Below the pieces are notes generated by a model. It was not told the DNA's origin and did no database searches. It saw only the letters and a program-made list of their open reading frames with translations. A stretch of DNA of 5,774 nucleotides from Burkholderiaceae bacterium (GTDB lineage Bacteria > Pseudomonadota > Gammaproteobacteria > Burkholderiales > Burkholderiaceae_D): assembly GCA_014379395.1 (NCBI GenBank), contig JACMLV010000220.1, positions 1 through 5,774 on the forward strand. The letters are read 5' to 3'. The translations under genes were made by a program, and so were the position numbers. Below, piece by piece: positions 1 to 5,477 of this stretch (its first letter is position 1; every line of letters begins with the position of its first letter).

Positions 1-527
1 CCAGCGCGGGCGCCGATTTTGTCGCCGCCAACGGCGCCGCCGCCGTCGCGGCGATGGCCACCGCGGGCGAGGAACTGGTCGCGCTGGTGAAAAACCGGAT
101 CGTCGCCAACGGCGCCAATTTCGTCACCGTCAACAACTTGCCCGACATCGCCTCGACGCCGTCCGGCTTGTCCAAGGGGCCGGCGATCCAGTCGCTGATC
201 CTGGCCATGACCGAAGCGTTCAATACGAAACTGGCCAGCGGGCTGGCGGGCGAACCGAAGGTGCTGGTGGTCGACGTGTACTGGGTCAGCCACGACGAGA
301 CGGTCAATCCCGGCCCGTACGGCCTGACCAACGTGACCGACACCGCCTGCGACCTGAGCCCTGCCAAAAATCCCCTGGGCAGCGCCCTTGTTTGCAACGC
401 CGGCAACCTGAAGCCGGGCGATGTCAGTCATTACGCCTATGCCGACGACGTGCATCCGACGCCGTTCAACAATCTGCTGCTGGCGCGTTATGTGTCGGAA
501 AAAATGGTCGTCCGCGGCTGGTTGTAA
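1..527 (+). CDS. SGNH/GDSL-family secreted hydrolase, 3' part only
   Basis: This is the C-terminal part of a GDSL/SGNH esterase or lipase. The frame is open from base 3, so the true start lies upstream; the ATG at 54 is internal. What is seen: a 'VNNLPDIASTP' stretch (about 126-158), which in this family follows the GxND block, and a final 'DDVHPT' motif. In that motif the Asp codon at 444-446 and the His codon at 453-455 fit the catalytic D-x-x-H of block V. Two Cys codons (348 and 393) lie in the loop before it and could form a disulfide in an exported protein. The nucleophile Ser (GDSL) and block III Asn are outside the window. Family knowledge: such enzymes hydrolyse acyl esters and are usually exported. 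The substrate cannot be told. It ends 33 bp before an OmpW gene on the same strand, so the two are probably co-transcribed. Confidence 0.85.
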   Translation, partial: SAGADFVAANGAAAVAAMATAGEELVALVKNRIVANGANFVTVNNLPDIASTPSGLSKGPAIQSLILAMTEAFNTKLASGLAGEPKVLVVDVYWVSHDETVNPGPYGLTNVTDTACDLSPAKNPLGSALVCNAGNLKPGDVSHYAYADDVHPTPFNNLLLARYVSEKMVVRGWL

Positions 528-550
528 GCGTTGGCGGTCCTCAATCGATC

Positions 551-556
551 AGGAGA
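551..556 (+). promoter_or_regulatory. Ribosome binding site of the OmpW gene
   Basis: AGGAGA lies 4-5 nt before the ATG at 561. It decides the start: an in-frame TTG at 531 would add ten residues (MAVLNRSGDK) that are not signal-peptide-like and has no Shine-Dalgarno. Confidence 0.8.
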
Positions 557-560
557 CAAG

Positions 561-1244
561 ATGAAAGCTCGTTTGAATCTGGTATGGCCGGCGCTGGCCG
601 CCGGCGCCGTCCTGCTGGCGGCGGCCGGCGCCGCCCCGGCGCAAAGCGCCGGCGCCTGGATGGCCAAGGTCGGCGTCAACAAGATCACGCCCGACGTCGA
701 CAGCGGCTACGTGTCGGCGCCGGCGCTGCCGCAGACCCAGGCCGACGTCGGCTCGGACACGCAGCCGATCCTCAACTTCGCGTACATGGTGACGGACAAC
801 GTGTCGGCCGAGCTGGCGCTGGGCCTGCCCTACAAGCACGAGATAATGGGGGCGGGATCGATCGCCGGCACGGGTAAGCTCGGCACGGCGGAGGCGTTGC
901 CGCCGACCGCCTTCATCCAGTACCGCTTCTTCGCCCCGCAGGCGCAGCTGCGTCCCTACCTCGGGCTGGGCCTGACCTACGCCTACTTCCAGAAGGAAAC
1001 CGGGTCCGGCCAGCTGACGGCGGTGATCAACACCGGCGGGCCGGGCGCGACCTTCAGCATCGACAACAAGTTCGCCGCCAGCTTCCAGGTCGGGGCGACC
1101 TGGGCGATCAATCAGCGCTGGTTCGCCGACGTCGCGCTCATCAAGACGCTGCTGAAGACCAAGGTGACGTATTCGACCGGGCAGACGCAGGATATCCGGC
1201 TCGACCCGCTCGCCTTCAACATCGGCATCGGCTACCGTTTCTGA
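561..1244 (+). CDS. ompW: OmpW-family outer membrane beta-barrel protein
   Basis: A 227-residue outer-membrane protein of the OmpW family, small 8-stranded barrels proposed to form a hydrophobic channel. The N terminus is a clear Sec signal peptide: MKAR, then a hydrophobic Ala/Leu-rich core to about residue 25, with likely cleavage near 'APAQSAG' (about residues 26-31). Family hallmarks follow in order: 'LPPTAFIQYRFF', 'RPYLGLGLTY', 'FQVGATWAINQRWFADV', and the C-terminal 'RLDPLAFNIGIGYRF', which ends in the terminal Phe needed for BAM-dependent barrel insertion. The length agrees with the family (about 210-230 residues). The start at 561 is set by AGGAGA and the signal peptide. It lies 33 bp downstream of the GDSL hydrolase gene, so a shared transcript is likely. 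The transported substrate cannot be told; the symbol is by family, not proven orthology. Confidence 0.92.
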   Translation: MKARLNLVWPALAAGAVLLAAAGAAPAQSAGAWMAKVGVNKITPDVDSGYVSAPALPQTQADVGSDTQPILNFAYMVTDNVSAELALGLPYKHEIMGAGSIAGTGKLGTAEALPPTAFIQYRFFAPQAQLRPYLGLGLTYAYFQKETGSGQLTAVINTGGPGATFSIDNKFAASFQVGATWAINQRWFADVALIKTLLKTKVTYSTGQTQDIRLDPLAFNIGIGYRF

Positions 1245-1265
1245 CGCGGGGCGGGGGGCGCCGGG

Positions 1266-1280
1266 CCGGCCGGCGGCCGG
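1266..1280. terminator. GC hairpin between convergent genes, weak terminator candidate
   Basis: CCGGCC and GGCCGG form a perfect 6-bp stem with a 3-nt loop (GGC), directly abutting the stop codon of the minus-strand flavin reductase and 21 bp after the ompW stop. It is the only stem-loop in the 36-bp gap between these convergent genes. No T-run follows on either strand, so it is not a classical intrinsic terminator, and in such GC-rich sequence it could be chance. Confidence 0.25.
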
Positions 1281-1790
1281 TCAATCCATGTTGACGGTGC
1301 CGAACTGGCCGCTGTGATACACCAGCGGCGCCTTCGGCGCGAACTCGCATTGCTCGACTTCGCCGACGAAGATCACATGGTCGCCCTCGGGATAGCGGCT
1401 GCGGTTGTGGCATTCGAACCAGGCCGTGGCGCCTTTCAGGATCGGCTGGCCGGTGCGCGACAGTTCATACTCGACAACGCCGAACGGGTCCGGCGCGCGG
1501 CGCGAAAACAACTGCGCCAGCTCGGCCTGCTCGGCGCTCAGCACATTGATCACGTAATGGGAATTGCCGCTGAAAATGGGCATGCTGTTGGCCGCGTTGC
1601 CCAGACTCCACAGCACCAAAGGCGGGTCGAGCGAGACCGAATTGAAGGAGCTGGCGGTCAGTCCGCGAAAGCTGCCGTCCGCCAGCCGGGTGGTGATGAC
1701 GGTGATGCCGGTGGCGAATTGCGACAGCGCCCGGCGGAAATGCACATTGTCGAACTGGCGCGCGGGGGCGCGCGGAGAGCTTGTATTCAT
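1281..1790 (-). CDS. Flavin reductase-like FMN-binding protein (DIM6/NTAB family)
   Basis: A 169-residue protein of the flavin reductase-like family, a split-barrel FMN fold. Many members are the NAD(P)H:flavin oxidoreductase component of two-component monooxygenases. Visible motifs: 'FRRALSQFATGITVITT' (residues 18-34), the FMN-binding stretch 'GLTASSFNSVSLDPPLVLWS' (43-62), and 'GDHVIFVGEVE' (136-146), whose Gly-Asp-His is typical of the family. The length fits a single-domain reductase. The ATG at 1790 is chosen because homology begins just after it; the open frame runs back to 1943, but those 51 residues are low-complexity and unlike the family. No Shine-Dalgarno precedes the ATG; instead CATAAT sits 6 nt upstream. 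No oxygenase gene is nearby, so the partner and physiological flavin user are unknown. It is divergent from msrA. Confidence 0.9.
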   Translation of the reverse strand: MNTSSPRAPARQFDNVHFRRALSQFATGITVITTRLADGSFRGLTASSFNSVSLDPPLVLWSLGNAANSMPIFSGNSHYVINVLSAEQAELAQLFSRRAPDPFGVVEYELSRTGQPILKGATAWFECHNRSRYPEGDHVIFVGEVEQCEFAPKAPLVYHSGQFGTVNMD

Positions 1791-1792
1791 CG

Positions 1793-1805
1793 TGGCATTA
1801 TGCCA
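1793..1805. promoter_or_regulatory. Perfect 13-bp dyad over the -10 of the flavin reductase gene
   Basis: TGGCATTATGCCA is a 6-bp perfect inverted repeat around one central base. Read on the minus strand it contains CATAAT (1797-1802), a -10-like hexamer that ends 6 nt before the flavin reductase ATG. A dyad over a -10 is a plausible repressor site, but no bound protein is known. No good -35 is visible; the nearest is ATGACA at a short 14-nt spacing. If the -10 is used, transcription would begin at or next to the A of ATG. Confidence 0.4.
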
Positions 1806-1924
1806 AAGAATGCCCTTGTCATCCGGCCTTTTTTGCCCGGTGCCAGAGGGGCTGGAAGTGCATTGCCGAGCACTTTGCGTTACAGTGGGCGGCATCGACG
1901 GCGCGAATGGGATGGGGTGGGGAT

Positions 1925-2464
1925 ATGGCAACGAACACAACAACGGAAGTGGCGGTGCTGGGCGGCGGCTGTTTCTGGTGCCTGGAGGCGGTCTACCTGC
2001 AAGTGCGCGGCGTCACGCATGTCGAGTCCGGCTATTCGGGCGGCCAGTCGGGCGCGCCGACCTACGAGCAGGTGTGCGGCGGCGGCACCGGGCACGCCGA
2101 AGTGGTGCGCGTCGAGTTCGATCCGGCGCTGATCAACTACCGCGATCTGCTGGAAATATTTTTCACCATCCACGATCCGACCACCCTGAATCGCCAGGGC
2201 AACGACTGCGGCACCCAGTACCGCTCGGTGATCTTTTACCAGTCGCCCGAGCAGGAGGCGACCGCGCGCCAGGTCATGGCCGAGATGGCCAACGTCTGGG
2301 ACGCGCCGATCGTCACCGAGCTGCAACCGGCGCCGGCGTATTACAAGGCCGAGGATTACCACCAGGATTACTTCCGCCAGCATCCGCTGCAGGGCTACTG
2401 CGCCTTCGTGGTCGAACCGAAGGTGGCGAAGTTCCGCAAAATCTTCAGCGCGCGCCTGAAATAA
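1925..2464 (+). CDS. msrA: Peptide-methionine (S)-S-oxide reductase MsrA
   Basis: A 179-residue cytosolic repair enzyme that reduces the S-epimer of methionine sulfoxide, free or in proteins, using electrons normally from thioredoxin. The signature 'GGGCFWCLEAVY' (residues 13-24) carries the nucleophilic Cys16. Next come 'VESGYSGG' (33-40), 'YEQVCGGGTGHAEVVRVEFDP' (47-67), 'GNDCGTQYRS' (92-101) and the C-terminal 'GYCAFVVEPKVAKFRK' (157-172), all diagnostic. Cys159 is the likely resolving Cys; Cys19, three residues after the nucleophile, is an extra redox-capable residue. The length matches single-domain MsrA, with no MsrB fusion. The ATG at 1925 follows a G-rich weak Shine-Dalgarno (GGTGGGGA); an in-frame ATG at 1907 would add six residues and is less family-like. 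Its last 20 bp overlap the 3' end of the cyclopropane synthase gene on the opposite strand. Confidence 0.97.
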   Translation: MATNTTTEVAVLGGGCFWCLEAVYLQVRGVTHVESGYSGGQSGAPTYEQVCGGGTGHAEVVRVEFDPALINYRDLLEIFFTIHDPTTLNRQGNDCGTQYRSVIFYQSPEQEATARQVMAEMANVWDAPIVTELQPAPAYYKAEDYHQDYFRQHPLQGYCAFVVEPKVAKFRKIFSARLK

Positions 2465-3737
2465 GGCCCGCTTTGGCCTCCGTCGTGGCTTCCAACGCCA
2501 ATTCACCCACCTCCTCGCCCAAGCCCTCGCGCGCGCCCTCGTACATATAGCGGCGCGACCACGGCAGCACCGCCGGATGGCGCCCGGCCTTGCCGCACAC
2601 GATCTGGTACAGGCTGATCAAATCGTGTTCGAACGCGTAGCGGCAGCCGGCCAGATACACGTGCCAGATGCGGAAGCGGCGCTCGCCCGCCAGTTGCCGG
2701 ATCTCGGCCGCGTTGGCCTCGAAATTATCGGTCCAGATGGCGCAGGTGCGCGCGTAGTGGCGGCGCAGGTTTTCCACGTCGAGCGCTTCGAGCCGCCCCT
2801 GCTGCATCGCCTTGAGCACCTGGCCCAGATGCACCAGCTCGCCGTGCGGGAACACATAGCGCCCGATGAACGCGCCGCCGCCATACGGCGTCTGGCCGTT
2901 GTCCGGATCGGTCGACGTGATGCCGTGGTTGAGCGCGACGCCGTCCGGCGCCAGCAGCCGCTCGACGCAGGCGAAATACTGCGCCAGATGGCGCGCGCCG
3001 ACATGCTCGAACATGCCGACGCTGGTGATGCGGTCGAAGCGGCCGTCGACCTCGCGGTAGTCTTGCAGCCGGATCTCGATCTGGCGCGTCAGGCCGGCGC
3101 GCTCGACGCGCTCGCGCGCCAGCGCGCACTGGTTTTCCGACAAGGTCACGCCGACGCAGCGCGCGCCGTATTCGCGCGCCGCGCGCAGCACCAGCGCGCC
3201 CCAGCCGCAGCCGATGTCGAGCAGGCTCTGGCCCGGCCGCAGGCGGATTTTCCGCAAAATGTGGTCGAGCTTCTTGTTCTGCGCGGCGGCCAGGGTTTCG
3301 TCGCCGCGCTCGAAGTAGGCGCAGGAATAGACCAGCTGCGGGTCGAGGAATTTCGCGTAGAACTCGTTGGAGACGTCGTAGTGATAGCGGATCGCCTCGG
3401 CATCGGCCAGCTTGTCGTGGCCGATGCTGCGCACGATGCGGGCGAACTTGCCTTCGGCCTTGAGCGTGGCGCGCGCCAGCGCGTTGACGATGGCGATGAT
3501 GTCGTTGGCCGCGCCCTTGACCTCGATGAGCCCCTCGACATAGGCCGCGCCCAGGTTCGAGAGCGAGGGCGTTAACAGGTAGCGTACCGCCGACGCCCGC
3601 GGCAGCCGGATCGTCACGCGCGGCGGCTCGGACGACAGGTCGATGCGCTGGCCGTTCCATAGCTCGATGCGCAGCGGCGGCGCGATCTGGGTGCGGACGC
3701 GCGCGCTCCAGGCGCTGAGCCGGTTTTGCAGGAACAC
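2445..3737 (-). CDS. cfa: Cyclopropane-fatty-acyl-phospholipid synthase family methyltransferase
   Basis: A 430-residue SAM-dependent enzyme that adds a methylene bridge to cis double bonds of membrane phospholipid acyl chains, giving cyclopropane fatty acids typical of stationary phase and acid stress. Seen in order: an N-terminal Cfa domain (about 1-115), 'YHYDVSNEFY' (118-127), 'YSCAYF' (137-142), SAM motif I 'LLDIGCGWGA' (172-181), 'GVTLSENQ' (196-203), 'FDRITSVGMFEHVG' (234-247), 'HGI' (271-273), 'HYART' (327-331) and 'YLAGCRYAF' (361-369). Cys139, Glu244, His271, Ile273 and Tyr328 align by motif with the E. coli bicarbonate-binding active site (C139, E239, H266, I268, Y317), so it should be active. 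It is longer than E. coli Cfa (382), mainly through a C-terminal tail. The start is GTG, supported by GGGAGG five nt upstream. Family members with other lipid-methylating roles exist, so the exact product is less certain than the family. Confidence 0.93.
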   Translation of the reverse strand: MFLQNRLSAWSARVRTQIAPPLRIELWNGQRIDLSSEPPRVTIRLPRASAVRYLLTPSLSNLGAAYVEGLIEVKGAANDIIAIVNALARATLKAEGKFARIVRSIGHDKLADAEAIRYHYDVSNEFYAKFLDPQLVYSCAYFERGDETLAAAQNKKLDHILRKIRLRPGQSLLDIGCGWGALVLRAAREYGARCVGVTLSENQCALARERVERAGLTRQIEIRLQDYREVDGRFDRITSVGMFEHVGARHLAQYFACVERLLAPDGVALNHGITSTDPDNGQTPYGGGAFIGRYVFPHGELVHLGQVLKAMQQGRLEALDVENLRRHYARTCAIWTDNFEANAAEIRQLAGERRFRIWHVYLAGCRYAFEHDLISLYQIVCGKAGRHPAVLPWSRRYMYEGAREGLGEEVGELALEATTEAKAGLISGAR

Positions 3738-3742
3738 GATGG

Positions 3743-3748
3743 CCTCCC
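3743..3748 (-). promoter_or_regulatory. Ribosome binding site of cfa, supports a GTG start
   Basis: On the minus strand GGGAGG is followed by five bases (CCATC) and then GTG at 3737-3735. This strong Shine-Dalgarno fixes the GTG as the start and makes it the best-looking ribosome binding site in the window after that of ompW. Confidence 0.8.
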
Positions 3749-3886
3749 GATCTGGTGCGAAAAACGTGGGTCGTTCCGGTGCGGCGAGCCGGCGCGATGC
3801 GAGTAGGAATTTTCCGCTCCGATGTCATCCGGTCGCTCTGTCAAAGTACTGGAACGCGGTCCCCGATGTTTGTTTTGGGTCAGGCG

Positions 3887-3918
3887 TGCCGCCCTGGCGC
3901 CGCGCCTTGGCGGCGGCA
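3887..3918. repeat. 32-bp nested inverted repeat in the cfa-tcdA intergenic region
   Basis: TGCCGCC (3887-3893) pairs with GGCGGCA (3912-3918), and inside, after a 2-nt bulge on each side, GGCG (3896-3899) pairs with CGCC (3903-3906) around a CCG loop. The layout is exactly symmetric: 7-bp stem, 2x2 internal loop, 4-bp stem, 3-nt loop. No T-run follows on either strand, so it is not an obvious intrinsic terminator. It could be a leader structure or a protein site; in GC-rich DNA chance is possible but the symmetry is notable. Confidence 0.4.
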
Positions 3919-3951
3919 TGACAACGTCCGTTTTGCATGGCTGAAATTTGC

Positions 3952-3983
3952 GGTCATGTTTGACCGCGCACTTGCCTTGGCAA
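3952..3983. promoter_or_regulatory. Two small dyads overlapping a weak tcdA promoter
   Basis: GGTCA-TGTT-TGACC (3952-3965) is a perfect 5-bp inverted repeat with a 4-nt spacer, and TTGCC-TT-GGCAA (3972-3983) another with a 2-nt spacer. The first overlaps a possible -35 (TTGACC, 3960-3965), and the second fills the spacer up to a possible -10 (AATGTT, 3982-3987). This would suit transcription factor binding, but no regulator can be named and the promoter match is weak. Confidence 0.3.
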
Positions 3984-4022
3984 TGTTTCTGACGGGTGAT
4001 TTTGTTTGCCCGTCGTGTCCGG

Positions 4023-4028
4023 TAAAAT
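4023..4028 (+). promoter_or_regulatory. -10-like TAAAAT six bases before the tcdA ATG
   Basis: TAAAAT (5/6 match to TATAAT) ends at 4028; GCCGGG follows and then ATG at 4035. TTTGTT at 4001-4006 (spacing 16) is a fair -35. The start point would fall at or beside the A of ATG, implying a leaderless message. There is no purine-rich Shine-Dalgarno at the usual distance. This also argues for the ATG at 4035 rather than the next in-frame ATG at 4056. Confidence 0.5.
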
Positions 4029-4034
4029 GCCGGG

Positions 4035-4922
4035 ATGAAGACACTTTCCACCGATATGACGGCCCCGCCAACGGCTTCGCCGGCCGCAGATGACATCGAT
4101 TTCGAGCGGCGCTTCGGCGGCATCGCGCGCCTGTATGGCGCCGCGGCGCTGGCGCGTTTTCGCCGTGCGCATGTGTGCGTGGTCGGTGTCGGCGGGGTCG
4201 GTTCCTGGGCGGTCGAGGCGCTGGCGCGCAGCGCGGTCGGGCAGCTCACGCTGATCGACCTCGACAACGTGGCCGAGTCGAACATCAACCGCCAGATCCA
4301 GGCCTTGAGCGGCACCGTCGGCCAGGCCAAGATCGCCGCGCTGGCCGATCGCATCGCGCAAATCAATCCGTTTTGCCGCGTCAACCAGATCGAGGATTTC
4401 ATCACGCCCGACAACCTCGAGCAGATGATCGGCGGGCGCGGCTACGATTACGTGATCGACGCGATCGACAGCGTCAAGGCGAAGACGGCGCTGGTCGCCT
4501 TTTGCCGCGCCAAGGCGATTCCCCTGATCACCATCGGCGGCGCCGGCGGGCAGACCGACCCGACCAAGATCGACGTGCGCGACCTGTCGAAAACCGAGCA
4601 GGAACCCTTGCTGGCCAAGGTGCGCAAGCGCCTGCGCACCGACTACGGTTTTCCGCGCGGAATCAAGAACAAATTCCACGTCGACGCGGTGTTTTCGATG
4701 GAGCCGCTGAAGTTCCCCGACAACGAGGGCGCGTGCGCGGTCGACGGCGACGAGCGCGGCGGCGGCGTGAGCGGCTTGAACTGCGCCGGCTTCGGTTCCG
4801 CGATGGTGGTCACGGCAACTTTCGGCATGGTGGCTGCGGCGCATCTGTTGCGCAAGCTGGCCGCCGAAGTCGCGCCGCAGGAGCTGCCACAGCCGGTGCT
4901 CGCCGTCGGCGCCGCCGCGTAA
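4035..4922 (+). CDS. tcdA: tRNA threonylcarbamoyladenosine dehydratase TcdA
   Basis: A 295-residue member of the E1/ThiF-MoeB superfamily. TcdA (formerly CsdL/YgdL) uses ATP to dehydrate t6A37 to the cyclic hydantoin ct6A37 in tRNAs reading ANN codons. Visible: 'RRFGGIARLYG' (25-35), the nucleotide-binding 'GVGGVGSWAVEALAR' (51-65), 'LIDLDNVAESNINRQIQA' (73-90) with the Asp and Arg-Gln that bind ATP, 'NPFCRV' (111-116), 'YVIDAIDSVKAKTAL' (139-153), 'TIGGAGGQTDPT' (166-177), and the late 'GFGSAMVVTATFG' (252-264). The match to E. coli TcdA (268 residues) is near end to end, with extra residues in a disordered N terminus (1-20) and a 15-20-residue C-terminal tail. No rhodanese or ubiquitin-like fusion is present, and the csdA/csdE partners known in E. 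coli are not in this window. It converges with thpR, with 10 bp between stop codons. Confidence 0.95.
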   Translation: MKTLSTDMTAPPTASPAADDIDFERRFGGIARLYGAAALARFRRAHVCVVGVGGVGSWAVEALARSAVGQLTLIDLDNVAESNINRQIQALSGTVGQAKIAALADRIAQINPFCRVNQIEDFITPDNLEQMIGGRGYDYVIDAIDSVKAKTALVAFCRAKAIPLITIGGAGGQTDPTKIDVRDLSKTEQEPLLAKVRKRLRTDYGFPRGIKNKFHVDAVFSMEPLKFPDNEGACAVDGDERGGGVSGLNCAGFGSAMVVTATFGMVAAAHLLRKLAAEVAPQELPQPVLAVGAAA

Positions 4923-4932
4923 ACGACTCGTC

Positions 4933-5439
4933 CTAAGCGAGCCGGCGCGCGGCCAATACCTGATAGCGGCCGGTCGCGCTCGACGATTCCACCAGCACCA
5001 TTTCATTGGCCAGCCAGGGCAGCGGCGCGAACGGCGTCGCCGGTGCCGTGGCGACATTGCGCGCCAGCGTCACATGCGGACGGAACGCGCTCCGGTCGGG
5101 CGCGAGCAAGCCGAGCGCCGTCACTTTCTCCATCAACGCCTCGTGCAGCGCGAGCAAGGCCGGCGGCGCGTCGCGCATGCCGGCCCAGGCGATGCGCGGT
5201 CCGCTGAAGTGGCCGTAGGTGTCGAGTTCCAGTCGAAGCGGGCGCGCCGGCACGCTGTCCAACAGACGGTGCAGGGCCGGCAGCGCGCTGTCGGGTTGCT
5301 GGCCGAGGAAGGCCAGCGTCAGATGCAGTTTTTCGACCGGAGTCGGCTTGCCGCCGAGCGCGACTTGCAGGCGCGTCAGCGCCAGGCGCGTGGCCTGATC
5401 CGGCCACAGCGCGAAAAAAAGCCGGTGTTGGGTTGGCAT
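4933..5439 (-). CDS. thpR: RNA 2',3'-cyclic phosphodiesterase (2'-5' RNA ligase family) ThpR
   Basis: A 168-residue cytosolic protein of the 2H phosphoesterase superfamily. ThpR opens 2',3'-cyclic phosphates on RNA to 2'-phosphomonoesters and shows 2'-5' ligase activity in vitro; its cellular role is unclear. Both defining H-x-T-x motifs are present: HLTL (residues 39-42, in 'KLHLTLAFLG') and HVTL (122-125, in 'RPHVTLAR'), whose two His and two Thr form the active site. The N-terminal 'RLFFALWPD' (6-14) and the spacing between motifs are typical, and the length is close to E. coli ThpR. The ATG at 5439 is the only start that gives the family N terminus. No Shine-Dalgarno is seen (AACCCCGCC precedes it); CATAAT lies 13 nt upstream. 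Upstream sequence is repeat DNA, which may affect its promoter. Confidence 0.95.
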   Translation of the reverse strand: MPTQHRLFFALWPDQATRLALTRLQVALGGKPTPVEKLHLTLAFLGQQPDSALPALHRLLDSVPARPLRLELDTYGHFSGPRIAWAGMRDAPPALLALHEALMEKVTALGLLAPDRSAFRPHVTLARNVATAPATPFAPLPWLANEMVLVESSSATGRYQVLAARRLA

Positions 5440-5452
5440 GGCGGGGTTTGCT

Positions 5453-5458
5453 ATTATG
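5453..5458 (-). promoter_or_regulatory. -10-like CATAAT upstream of thpR
   Basis: On the minus strand CATAAT is followed by 13 bases and the thpR ATG, so transcription would begin about 6-7 nt before the ATG, giving a very short leader without a Shine-Dalgarno. The -35 at a 17-nt spacing would be the complement of 5476-5481 (TCCTAG), which is not consensus and is the first six bases of the MITE-like element. Confidence 0.4.
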
Positions 5459-5460
5459 TG

Positions 5461-5477
5461 AGCCCGTTTCGCGGGCT
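5461..5477. repeat. Short perfect stem-loop at the edge of the MITE-like element
   Basis: AGCCCG and CGGGCT form a 6-bp stem with a TTTCG loop. It looks like the stem of an intrinsic terminator but has no T-run on either side. Its right arm overlaps the first two bases (CT) of the adjoining element, so the element may have inserted at the base of this hairpin. Confidence 0.5.

Larger units (their letters stand above)
3738..4034. other. Divergent intergenic region between cfa and tcdA
   Basis: These 297 bp hold no supported gene; the frames crossing it encode low-similarity, Arg-rich or arbitrary peptides and run into the flanking genes. It must carry the promoters for both divergent genes. 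On the minus strand a TTGACA (complement of 3839-3844) could be a cfa -35, but no good -10 is found at 16-18 nt. On the plus strand TTGACC (3960-3965) with AATGTT (3982-3987, spacing 16) is a weak promoter candidate for tcdA, besides the proximal -10 at 4023. Dyads lie at 3887-3918, 3952-3965 and 3972-3983. The long cfa leader (up to about 100 nt if the TTGACA is used) leaves room for post-transcriptional control. Confidence 0.6.

Noticed and set aside
1869..1900. Promoter for msrA near TTACAGT (1880-1886)
   Set aside because: The hexamer is only a partial -10 and no -35 lies at 16-18 nt; the nearest TTGCCG is 12 nt away. Not strong enough to list.
1791..1943. N-terminal extension of the flavin reductase by 51 residues
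   Set aside because: The extension is low in family similarity and crosses the divergent promoter region; homology starts just after the ATG at 1790.
2577..3575. Plus-strand open frame of 332 residues antisense to cfa
   Set aside because: The Cfa motifs are fully conserved on the other strand; this Ala/Arg/Val-rich product is a typical shadow frame in GC-rich DNA.
3755..4093. Plus-strand open frame of 112 residues across the cfa-tcdA gap
   Set aside because: It overlaps the tcdA start in another frame, has no ribosome binding site, and its peptide shows no recognisable domain or family pattern.
3614..4414. Minus-strand open frame of 266 residues spanning the tcdA 5' half and the cfa 5' end
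   Set aside because: It is antisense to two well-supported genes and has composition expected from high-GC shadow frames; no family features.
4923..4932. Terminator between tcdA and thpR
   Set aside because: Only 10 bp separate the stop codons, with no stem-loop or T-run visible.
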